From: Chitinophaga flava
GTDB lineage: Bacteria > Bacteroidota > Bacteroidia > Chitinophagales > Chitinophagaceae
Direction of reading: 5' to 3'
Assembly (NCBI RefSeq): GCF_003308995.1
Contig: NZ_QFFJ01000001.1
Coordinates: 186,001-250,000 of the forward strand
Length of the DNA stretch: 64,000 bases
Each line of letters opens with the position of its first letter. Positions within the stretch are counted from its first letter, which is position 1. Below the pieces are notes generated by a model that did no database searches, had not been told where the DNA came from, and worked only from the letters and a program-made list of their open reading frames with translations. The translations under genes were made by a program, and so were the position numbers. This document shows, piece after piece, positions 50,938-58,415 of this stretch.

Positions 50938-51990
50938 ATGGAACAAGAACTGATCAAACTAAGTCAATATATAGGTGCGCCCGCAGTAACCATCCTCGTT
51001 TCTACCCACCGCACCTTCCCCGATAACAAACAAGACAACATACATCTCAAAAACCTGATCACCCAGGTGGAAAAAGGGCTGTACGAACAATACGATAAAC
51101 GGACTGTATGGCCCGTGCTCGATAAAATCAGAGAAATCGAAAGCACTATCAATCACGACTATAACCTGGACACACTGGCCATCTTCGCCAATGCCGATAT
51201 GGCACAGGTTTACCGCCTACCCATCCCCACAACAGACCGGTATGTTATCAGCGACCGCTTCGAAATACGCCCACTGCTCAAAGCTATCCAGCAGAGCGAA
51301 CACTACTATATTATTTCTATATCCAAACAGAAAATAAGACTGCTGGAAGCTTTCAATGATAAAATAGAACTCGAAATCCAAAACGAGGATTTCCCATACA
51401 TCAACAACTACTACACCACAGATCCCATGCGGCTCTCGCAAGACATTGTCATTGACAACCTCCTGAAAGAATTCTTTAACACAGCCGATAAACGTTTTAA
51501 AAAATATTATGCAGCGAATCCCCTGCCTGTAATTTTATTAGGGAAAGACAGAAACCTGGTATTTTATGAAGATAACATGGATATCAAAAATATTGTGATC
51601 GCCAAACATCATGGTAGTTTTGATGATACCACCGATGCGGAAATAGCTAAAGTGACCTTTCCGCTTATCCAGCAATATATCGCCGGCAAACAGGAAGCTG
51701 CCCTGGAAAAAATCAGCCAGGCACAATCTGCCCGGAAACTGCTGGTAGAGCTGAACGATATCTATACTGCCGCCGAAAGCGGACAGGCTGATACCTTATA
51801 CATGGAAAAAACATATTTCCCGCTCGGGCATATTGAAGACGGAACCATCTCCATGGGTAACGGCGACGGCTCTACGGATATCACCCTGCCAGTCATAGAC
51901 ACCGTACTCATCAAAGGCGGTAATGTCATCTTTCTGGATGAAAATACCCTCAACGAATACCAGGGCATCGCACTCGTCACAAGATTTTAA
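50938..51990 (+). CDS. BaeRF-type (archaeo-eukaryotic release factor-like) protein
   Basis: 350 residues from the ATG before EQELIKLSQYIGAPAV; codons upstream are not protein-like. VTILVSTHRTFPDNKQDNIH, DTLAIFANADMAQVYRLPIP and the YYIISISKQKIRLLEAF strand fit the bacterial RF1-like (BaeRF) proteins, thought to act on ribosomes. The C-terminal part (AESGQADTLYMEKTYFPLGH) is the ribosomal-protein-like domain of the same family. Function in bacteria is not known. CATCTTTG near 50866 may be its -7 box with one mismatch. Confidence 0.65.
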   Translation: MEQELIKLSQYIGAPAVTILVSTHRTFPDNKQDNIHLKNLITQVEKGLYEQYDKRTVWPVLDKIREIESTINHDYNLDTLAIFANADMAQVYRLPIPTTDRYVISDRFEIRPLLKAIQQSEHYYIISISKQKIRLLEAFNDKIELEIQNEDFPYINNYYTTDPMRLSQDIVIDNLLKEFFNTADKRFKKYYAANPLPVILLGKDRNLVFYEDNMDIKNIVIAKHHGSFDDTTDAEIAKVTFPLIQQYIAGKQEAALEKISQAQSARKLLVELNDIYTAAESGQADTLYMEKTYFPLGHIEDGTISMGNGDGSTDITLPVIDTVLIKGGNVIFLDENTLNEYQGIALVTRF

Positions 51991-52011
51991 TCATACACAT
52001 TTTGCAGCGCA

Positions 52012-52042
52012 AACCGCGTTGGTGTCCACCAGCGCGGTTTTT
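52012..52042 (+). terminator. Rho-independent terminator
   Basis: AACCGCG-TTGGTG with CACCAG-CGCGGTT followed by TTTTTTATTTT, just before the stop of the convergent GH76 gene. Confidence 0.85.
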
Positions 52043-53109
52043 TATTTTACCAGCGCCAGCCGCGCATATATCTCCATCATACCAGCCTGGGCCAACAACT
52101 CCTTCTCCGGACGTTTTCCCAGCATATGAGTGTTTTTATCAAGATCATGCTCCCAAACCCGATCTGCATAAGCCTGCATGGCATCTACATATTGCTTATA
52201 GCCATCTTCTTTATATAAAGCCAGATATCCTCTCAACAATACAGCATTAAACCAGTAAGAAGAACGAAACAAACCATCCCGGTAAAAACGGTGGTAACTA
52301 CCCGCTGCAATATGTTGTGCTTCCTTCAGGTACTGCTGCTGATGTGTAATACGGTACAGCTTTACGTTGGCTTCCAGCATAGTGCCGGTATTATAAGTAT
52401 ACGCCGCAGAATCAATCCGGTTATTTTTCTGCGGTTTAATAGCATCCCAATACACACCATCTTCATCCCGCAGATAACGATTAACCCAGTTATACAACAA
52501 CAATGCAGTATCCAGATAAGGCTTACGCTGGGTAGCCTCGTACAACTGCAGCGCCAGTAGTATCCCAGGCCCGTTGGAGCAGGTGTTTTTGGTGGTCTTG
52601 TCCCCCTCTCTCCAATAGAGTCCGCCACCGGTGATTGTATCATATCCCGTCATCATAAAACGATAGATCTCTTCTCCCCTGGTAAGATAAACAGACTGCC
52701 GGGTACGTTGCCACGCATCGAGGTAAGCAATACCGATCCATTGGTTGTCATCATAATAGCGGTCTTCCCTCCTTTCCTTCACTACATAGGAAGCATAGCC
52801 TGGCGCAGGAGGAATCGGATCATAATATTGTTGTATCGCAGCCGCTACAGGTGGCAGATAATTTTTACGCGGATGCAGCCGCTCCATTTCATTGGCAGCC
52901 TGCACCAGCGCACAAAGCCCCCACAGGTCCGCATGGGCATTGTGATTTTTACTGCGGTCGCTGGTTTGAATATACAAGCCAGTAGCCGGTTCAAACAGAT
53001 ACCTGGTGACCGCTGCCTGCAGCAGATCAGCCTTTTGCGCATTGGTTTGGGCCAATGCCATGGCGCCGGATAGTGTATACGCCAACGTTAGCCATGCCTT
53101 TCTGATCAT
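52042..53109 (-). CDS. Glycoside hydrolase family 76 (alpha-1,6-mannanase-like)
   Basis: 355 residues. Signal peptide to about residue 20. The (alpha/alpha)6 barrel is clear; the catalytic pair Asp120-Asp121 stands in REDRYYDDNQWIGIAYLDAW, and GGGLYWREGDKTTKNTCSNG and AYTYNTGTMLEANVKLY are further family blocks. GH76 enzymes cut alpha-1,6-mannan backbones, as in fungal cell walls. It stands alone, without SusC/D partners, and is convergent to the BaeRF gene. Confidence 0.88.
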   Translation of the reverse strand: MIRKAWLTLAYTLSGAMALAQTNAQKADLLQAAVTRYLFEPATGLYIQTSDRSKNHNAHADLWGLCALVQAANEMERLHPRKNYLPPVAAAIQQYYDPIPPAPGYASYVVKERREDRYYDDNQWIGIAYLDAWQRTRQSVYLTRGEEIYRFMMTGYDTITGGGLYWREGDKTTKNTCSNGPGILLALQLYEATQRKPYLDTALLLYNWVNRYLRDEDGVYWDAIKPQKNNRIDSAAYTYNTGTMLEANVKLYRITHQQQYLKEAQHIAAGSYHRFYRDGLFRSSYWFNAVLLRGYLALYKEDGYKQYVDAMQAYADRVWEHDLDKNTHMLGKRPEKELLAQAGMMEIYARLALVK

Positions 53110-53161
53110 AGTGTTATTTTATGAGTATGGGATGTACCTCAAACAAAATAACCATCAGGAC

Positions 53162-54049
53162 TTATAAATGCAATAGTTTCTTCACTGTCTCCACCTGGCG
53201 GGTAGTGACTTTTGTTTTATCATACACCAGGTAAATAGTATTTACTACCGGTTCCGCGCCTTCCCATAATAATTTCAGCTCCTTTTTCCGGACAAGGTCT
53301 TTGACCAGATAATCTGCAGCAATCGTTACGCCATTACCAGTGATGAGCGCTTTCAGAATACCGTCGAAGTCAGGTATCACTAAACGGGGTTTTATGATAG
53401 GCCGCTTGTGAAAGTTCTCCTGCCAGAAACACCGGACCACAGACAAATCACTGCTGTAAGTATACCATTGTTGTTCGTATAGCCATGCTTCTGCCGCCGC
53501 CAGATCTTTTTTACGGACAGCCTTCTGAAAAGCAGCAGTATCAAGGCCAGGGCTACCCACCAGTACAAACCGCTCTTCCATGACCGGCTCGTACACGATG
53601 TTCTTTTCACTGCCCGTAGTAGAGGAAAGCGTGAAATACATATCTCCCTTGATCACTTTCTCCAGCATAGTCTTCGCTGGTCCAAATTCAAAAATGAAGC
53701 CGGCATCTACATCGCTGATACGAGGCGCGATCACCATCTGGAAAAACTCCTTGGGAGCGCCGATGCAGGTCAGCGGCATCGGTTGGGCGCAGGAATGACG
53801 GAAATCGGCTTCCACACTTTCGAGCTTCTCCACCGCTTCTATGATCTGCGTGTATAACAACTTGCCATAGTCAGTAGGGACCATACGGCGTGGCTGCCGT
53901 TCAAACAACGGATGACATATATAAGCCTCCAGCGCAGCCAGGTGCTGGCTCACGTTGGGCTGGGAAATAAACAACTCCTGCGCAGCGCCGGTAAGGGTTC
54001 CGGTTTGATAGATCGCCTTAAAGGTGCGGTACCATTCAAAATTTATCAT
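53162..54049 (-). CDS. LysR family transcriptional regulator
   Basis: 295 residues. Winged helix at the start: FKAIYQTGTLTGAAQELFIS, QPNVSQHLAALEAYI. The rest is the periplasmic-binding-like effector domain. It is divergent from the serine hydrolase gene at 54157 with 107 AT-rich bases between, which hold ATAATTTATA-type dyads suited to LysR (T-N11-A). It most likely controls that gene and itself. Confidence 0.88.
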   Translation of the reverse strand: MINFEWYRTFKAIYQTGTLTGAAQELFISQPNVSQHLAALEAYICHPLFERQPRRMVPTDYGKLLYTQIIEAVEKLESVEADFRHSCAQPMPLTCIGAPKEFFQMVIAPRISDVDAGFIFEFGPAKTMLEKVIKGDMYFTLSSTTGSEKNIVYEPVMEERFVLVGSPGLDTAAFQKAVRKKDLAAAEAWLYEQQWYTYSSDLSVVRCFWQENFHKRPIIKPRLVIPDFDGILKALITGNGVTIAADYLVKDLVRKKELKLLWEGAEPVVNTIYLVYDKTKVTTRQVETVKKLLHL

Positions 54050-54156
54050 GCTTCAAAAGTATAAATTTATTTATATCAAAGTATAATTTATACTATTTAT
54101 TTTATATCAGAAATACGCTCACCTTTGACTTACAAAACAGTAATATTCTATTTGAT

Positions 54157-55428
54157 ATGAAAAAGTATTTCCTTTCCGTAATAGCCGTTATGCTTCTGGC
54201 CATTACATCCTATGCTCAACAGGGACTGGATCCTGCCCGCACTGCCCGTATCGACGATGTCATCAACCGCCATATACAGGCCGGGCATATCCCCGGTGCC
54301 ACCGCCCTTATCATCCGTCATGGTCAGGTGGTATATAATAAAGCTTTCGGCTATGCAGATGTAGCTTCCAAAAAAGCGATGCATACAGACAACATCTTCC
54401 GCATCGCATCACAAACCAAAGCCATTACCAGCCTGGGTGTTATGATACTTTGGGAAGAAGGTAAATTTCTGCTCGACGATCCGGTGTCCAAATACATCCC
54501 GGCATTCGCGCATCCCCGTGTAAAAGTATCCTTCAATCCGCAGGACAGCAGCTACACTACCCGCCCGGCTACCCGTGAGATCACTGTTCGCGACCTGCTG
54601 CGCCATACTTCCGGCATCGCCTATGCAGCCGTTTTCAGCGATCCGCAAATGACCGCTGTCTATGCCAAAGCCGGCGTTGTTAGTGGTATCGGCACTGTCA
54701 ACTCAGACCTGAAAACCAAAATCAACCTGCTGGCGCAACAGCCCTTACAGCACGATCCCGGCCAGGCCTTCACCTATGGCCTCAATACAGATGTACTGGG
54801 ATACCTGATCGAAATATGGAGTGGGCAGCCACTGGATGTATTCCTCCGCCAGCGCGTGTTTGAGCCATTGGAGATGCAGGACACCTGGTTCCATCTGCCT
54901 GCGGGCAAACAGGACCGCCTGGCAACACTTTATGAAGAGGTGAACGGCAAAATGGTGCCAGTCAACCACCCCATCTATGAAGGAGTAGATCCATTGTTCC
55001 CAAAACTGCATGGCACCTACCTGTCTGGTGGCGCCGGACTTAGCGCCACCACAGCCGACTATGCAAAATTCCTCTCCATCTACCTGCACAAAGGCCGGTA
55101 TAAAAACAAATCTATCATCGGCCCTAAAACAGTAGAACTGATGCTCGCCAACCAGCTGGCACCTGGTGTCAACACCTCTCCCTTGCCGGAACAACCTGAA
55201 AATTTCAAATTCAGTCTGGGAGGATTCAATCTGGAAACAGCTGAAAACGACTACCTGATGCCGTTCAGCAAAGGTTCCTTTGGCTGGGGTGGCGCCTTCA
55301 ACACCCACTACTGGGCCGATCCACAGGAAGATCTGATCGCACTGATATTTACACAGGAATACCTCTCACCCTATTGGAACATCGGGGAAGAGTTTAAAGT
55401 AGCCACCTATCAGGCATTAACGGATTAA
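54157..55428 (+). CDS. Serine hydrolase, class C beta-lactamase/esterase family
   Basis: 423 residues. Signal peptide (ending SYAQQ). Catalytic SxxK is Ser85-Gln-Thr-Lys88 in FRIASQTKAI; the Tyr motif is in FTYGLNTDVLGYLIE; GSFGWGGAFNTHYW carries the Gly-rich third motif. Such periplasmic or secreted enzymes include EstB-like esterases, D-peptidases and true AmpC; this one is nearer to the esterases (YGLNTDVLG). It is divergent from the LysR gene and followed by a long hairpin terminator. Confidence 0.86.
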   Translation: MKKYFLSVIAVMLLAITSYAQQGLDPARTARIDDVINRHIQAGHIPGATALIIRHGQVVYNKAFGYADVASKKAMHTDNIFRIASQTKAITSLGVMILWEEGKFLLDDPVSKYIPAFAHPRVKVSFNPQDSSYTTRPATREITVRDLLRHTSGIAYAAVFSDPQMTAVYAKAGVVSGIGTVNSDLKTKINLLAQQPLQHDPGQAFTYGLNTDVLGYLIEIWSGQPLDVFLRQRVFEPLEMQDTWFHLPAGKQDRLATLYEEVNGKMVPVNHPIYEGVDPLFPKLHGTYLSGGAGLSATTADYAKFLSIYLHKGRYKNKSIIGPKTVELMLANQLAPGVNTSPLPEQPENFKFSLGGFNLETAENDYLMPFSKGSFGWGGAFNTHYWADPQEDLIALIFTQEYLSPYWNIGEEFKVATYQALTD

Positions 55429-55430
55429 CA

Positions 55431-55474
55431 ATATCTCCCGGGCTGACCCAAATGCTGGCCAGCCCGGGGATATT
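55431..55474. terminator. Long hairpin terminator after the serine hydrolase gene
   Basis: ATATC-T-CCCGGGCTG (55431-55445) with CAGCCCGGG-GATAT (55460-55473), one bulged T. Few T follow, so strength on the plus strand is uncertain. Confidence 0.65.
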
Positions 55475-55493
55475 TTGTACCTTTGCTCCCATC

Positions 55494-55649
55494 ATGTTAC
55501 ACTTTTTGCCATATAAAGCACACCCGCATCCTGCACAAACTACTACTGTGGCGGGTATAGCAGCAGAGATCTCTTTCTTCTGCTTCTGCAAAAAGCTGTA
55601 TTTCATCTCCAACTTCAAGGACTTCCATACACAGGCCCCGGGCTGTTAG
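55494..55649 (+). CDS. Possible 51-residue small protein
   Basis: ATG followed by LHFLPYKAHPHPAQTTTVAG and a Cys/Phe-rich part (FFCFCKKLYF). TACCTTTG at 55478-55485 is a good -7 box just before it, and a hairpin terminator (55688-55727) follows, so a short transcript is plausible. No family, and codons do not prove it. An antisense frame of 74 codons covers the same bases. Treat as unproven. Confidence 0.3.
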   Translation: MLHFLPYKAHPHPAQTTTVAGIAAEISFFCFCKKLYFISNFKDFHTQAPGC

Positions 55650-55687
55650 TCACCGGGGAACCCACATTTATCAGCTTATTTTTTATA

Positions 55688-55727
55688 CGTTTCACTTCTT
55701 TCCGGAGGTGAAGCGCTTCTTTTTTTA
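55688..55727 (+). terminator. Hairpin terminator
   Basis: CGTTTCAC (55688-55695) with GTGAAGCG (55708-55715), one G.T pair, then CTTCTTTTTTTAT. Confidence 0.6.
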
Positions 55728-55746
55728 TATCATAAAATGATCAGTA

Positions 55747-56868
55747 ATGTATATTGACATTTGCAAAAAAGAGATCCGGCAGGTAAACAAAACTGCTATT
55801 CTGCAACAAACAGCTTATTGGTCTGAAGTAAAAAGCCGCCAGGGATGGACATCCTGTGCATTTGATTTTAAAGTACCACGACAAGAACTGTTTGCCGATG
55901 CACAACAGGATAGATTTGAAGAAAGCGATGTGCTAGTGATCCTGCGACAGATCAATGATGAACATTGTATCGCTTATGTGCCCTACGGCCCGGAAACAGA
56001 GCCGGCCGCAGAGCGCCAGGGTGTTTTTCTGGAAGAGCTCTCCGAGAGCCTGCGACCATTTCTCCCATCTCAGTGTATCCTCCTCCGTTATGACCTGGCC
56101 TGGCAGTCGCACTGGTCGGCCGATGAAGGGTATTTTGATGAAAACGGTGTGTGGATGGGCCCTCCGCCCAAAAAGATACAGGAACTCCGTTTTAATTATA
56201 ATACCCGCAACTGGAATCTGAAGAAGGCCAACAGCGACATACTGCCTTCCAACACCATTTTTATGGACCTGCAGAAAGATGAAGACCTCCTGCTCGACAG
56301 AATGAAAACCAAAACCCGGTATAATATACAGCTGGCGCGGAGAAAAGGCGTGCAGGTAAAAGCTGCAGGACTGGAAAATATAGACACCTGGTACAACCTG
56401 TATGCGCAAACCTGCGCCCGCAATGGAATTGTACAGGAAAATATTAGTTACTTCCGGACCATCCTCACCGCCAGAGCCAATAATAGCACCTCTCCCGCCG
56501 ATGTGGAGATGCTACTGGCAGAAGTAGATGGTATACCACTGGCTGCCATGTTCCTCGTCGTGTCCGGGCACCGTGGCACTTATCTCTACGGCGCCTCTTC
56601 CGATACCCATCGTAATTTTATGGGTACCTATATGCTGCAATGGGAGGCCATGCGCCGGGCTAAACGTAAAGGCTGTACGGAGTACGATTTCTTTGGCATC
56701 TCTCCTTCACCAGACCCGCAGCATCCGTTGTATGGTCTGTACAAGTTCAAAGGCGGCTTCGGTGGAGAAATATTTCATCGCATGGGCTGCTGGGACTATC
56801 CGCTGCAGGAAGCCCCCTACGCTGCTTACACAGCTGCCGAACTAAACAGCAAAGGATACCACCGGTAA
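55747..56868 (+). CDS. FemX-like peptidyltransferase (GNAT fold, peptidoglycan bridge type)
   Basis: 373 residues, no signal peptide. It carries the double-GNAT plan of Fem ligases: first half with KPKIQELRFNYNTRNWNLKK-like strands (here KKIQELRFNYNTRNWNL), then KTRYNIQLARRKGVQVKAAG, and LYGASSDTHRNFMGTYMLQW and YDFFGISPSPDPQHPLYGLY near the end. The motif set is that of lipid II:glycine glycyltransferases, which use aminoacyl-tRNA to add a bridge residue. In Bacteroidota the real acceptor may be lipid or another peptide. Single gene. Confidence 0.85.
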   Translation: MYIDICKKEIRQVNKTAILQQTAYWSEVKSRQGWTSCAFDFKVPRQELFADAQQDRFEESDVLVILRQINDEHCIAYVPYGPETEPAAERQGVFLEELSESLRPFLPSQCILLRYDLAWQSHWSADEGYFDENGVWMGPPPKKIQELRFNYNTRNWNLKKANSDILPSNTIFMDLQKDEDLLLDRMKTKTRYNIQLARRKGVQVKAAGLENIDTWYNLYAQTCARNGIVQENISYFRTILTARANNSTSPADVEMLLAEVDGIPLAAMFLVVSGHRGTYLYGASSDTHRNFMGTYMLQWEAMRRAKRKGCTEYDFFGISPSPDPQHPLYGLYKFKGGFGGEIFHRMGCWDYPLQEAPYAAYTAAELNSKGYHR

Positions 56869-56869
56869 T

Positions 56870-56930
56870 CAATTACGAATCAGAATTGAAACACAATTCG
56901 TAGTTGGTAAATCGTAATTGCCTATATTTG
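56870..56930 (+). promoter_or_regulatory. Operator and promoter of the S24-type regulator gene
   Basis: CAATTACGA (56870-56878) is inverted in TCGTAATTG (56912-56920), with AATTCGTAGTTG between as a third half-site. A perfect -7 box TATATTTG (56923-56930) follows directly. Binding here should repress the gene at 56973. Confidence 0.7.
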
Positions 56931-56972
56931 TCCCGTTAGTTATAGATATAATTTATTTTAAATACAACCGGA

Positions 56973-57725
56973 ATGATGAAACAGCCAACTTTCTGGGCAG
57001 GGAACCTGAGAACATTACGTATTAGGAAGAAGATATCCCAGCAACACCTGGCAGATTTGCTGGGTATTAACAGGAATAAGATCACAGCGCAGGAAAGCGG
57101 TAAAACGCGCAATCCCCGGCTGGAAGACCTGGTGCTGATCTCCGGCTTCTTCCGGATTGATCTGGATACTTTTATAAAAACAGACCTGCAACAGGCCACA
57201 GAAGAACAGCTGGCAGCACTGGAAGCCGGCAATACAATAGATTTAACAGGAAAGCATATACGTATTTTACCCATCACGGTAGATAACGGCAACGAAGAAA
57301 ATATGGAATACGTGCCGGCAAAGGCTAAAGCTGGCTATCGCAGCGGTTTTGCCGATCCGGAGTTTATTGCCGGCCTGCCCAAGTTCACCTTACCGGAACT
57401 ACCCAGGGGCAAAACCATCCGCATGTTCCCGATCTCCGGCGATTCCATGCATCCCATCCCCGATGGCAGCCATATCATTGCGCAATACCTGGAAGACTGG
57501 TCTTACCTGAAAGACGATACTGCCTGTGTGCTGGTACTCAAAGGCGGAGAAGAAGATATTATCTTCAAGCTGGTGAGCAACCGTATCAAACAACAGGGCA
57601 CACTGCTGTTGCGTTCTCTGAACAGCAACTATGATACATTTGAAATACCGATCAATGAAGTGCTGGAGATATGGACCTTTATCGGATATCTCAGCAAACA
57701 ATTACCGGAAGCAGTGGCGATATAA
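56973..57725 (+). CDS. XRE-S24 regulator (LexA/CI-like)
   Basis: 250 residues. N-terminal HTH_3 (ISQQHLADLLGINRNKITAQ) and C-terminal S24 peptidase-like domain. The self-cleavage Ala-Gly is at 120-121 (KAKAGYRSG), catalytic Ser158 is in ISGDSMHPI and Lys199 in IIFKLVSN, so it is equipped to cleave itself as LexA does on DNA damage. It is not LexA, whose N-terminus has a different fold. The inverted repeats over its promoter fit autorepression. No phage genes lie around it, so it is probably a housekeeping or domesticated regulator. Confidence 0.86.
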   Translation: MMKQPTFWAGNLRTLRIRKKISQQHLADLLGINRNKITAQESGKTRNPRLEDLVLISGFFRIDLDTFIKTDLQQATEEQLAALEAGNTIDLTGKHIRILPITVDNGNEENMEYVPAKAKAGYRSGFADPEFIAGLPKFTLPELPRGKTIRMFPISGDSMHPIPDGSHIIAQYLEDWSYLKDDTACVLVLKGGEEDIIFKLVSNRIKQQGTLLLRSLNSNYDTFEIPINEVLEIWTFIGYLSKQLPEAVAI

Positions 57726-57740
57726 TTAAATAACAGCATA

Positions 57741-57792
57741 GCTAAAAAAGATAAAGGGGTGCCCTGAAGAATCAGAGCTACCCCTTTTTAGC
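57741..57792. terminator. Bidirectional terminator between convergent genes
   Basis: AAAGGGGT (57753-57760) pairs with ACCCCTTT (57780-57787), extended inward by CTGA/TCAG and outward by GCTAAAAA/TTTTTAGC. It serves the S24 regulator and the DUF4402 gene. Confidence 0.85.
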
Positions 57793-57807
57793 AACCGCAA
57801 CAATTGC

Positions 57808-58332
57808 TTAGTTATAGTTTACAGTAACCGGGAACGGTAACAGAGAGTTGTACACGCCTGGTGTCTGGTTAGCACCTACATTCAGTCTGGCACCAACATT
57901 CAACGCCTGGTTACCACCAGTCAGCAGACCGCCTGTAACTACAGTAGGGTTGCTGGTGAAGTTGGAGGCCAGCATAAAGGAGCCGATATGTGTAGAGTTG
58001 TTCAACACTACAGGGATCAGCGGCAGGGTGATGGCATAAGAAAAGCCATCTTCCCCTTGTACAGCAAAGAGTGCGGGACTAACGGTACCTGTAGTAGATA
58101 ACAGGGATACGCCACCGGTAACACTGCGCATGCCGGCAGGGCTAACGGTCAGGGTACCTGGAACTGCAGAAGGAGCCAGGATACCGAAGTTAAGGTCCAT
58201 GGTTTTCGTAATAGTAATTGGGGTGATTACAGTTGCATGAGCGTCTGCTGTTGCGGTAGCTGTGGTTTGTGCTCCTGCTTTACCTGCGAAAATAGCTGAT
58301 ACGATAACCACTAATGATAACACCTTTTTCAT
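57808..58332 (-). CDS. DUF4402 secreted protein (putative pilin-like subunit 3)
   Basis: 174 residues. Signal peptide (MKKVLSLVVIVSAIFAGKAGAQ). DUF4402 pattern: TATATADAHATVITPITITK, MDLNFGILAPSAVPGTLTVS, then LNVGANQTPGVYNSLLPFPV and the end VTVNYN. DUF4402 proteins are immunoglobulin-like and in other phyla are linked to chaperone-usher pili. It is the last gene of the operon, 83 bases after the usher-like gene, and is 1 of 3 DUF4402 copies here. Confidence 0.85.
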   Translation of the reverse strand: MKKVLSLVVIVSAIFAGKAGAQTTATATADAHATVITPITITKTMDLNFGILAPSAVPGTLTVSPAGMRSVTGGVSLLSTTGTVSPALFAVQGEDGFSYAITLPLIPVVLNNSTHIGSFMLASNFTSNPTVVTGGLLTGGNQALNVGARLNVGANQTPGVYNSLLPFPVTVNYN

Positions 58333-58415
58333 AGAAATTTGGGTTTAAAAAATGAAGAAATGAATGAATAAAAAAATTTTTGGGGTAAACAAACGATTTG
58401 GATGTATCTGTTTTT

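Noticed and set aside
55394..55618. 74-codon minus-strand frame with CAGCGC cluster
   Set aside because: It overlaps the terminator of the serine hydrolase gene and has no promoter; the plus-strand 51-codon frame is the slightly better, still weak, candidate.
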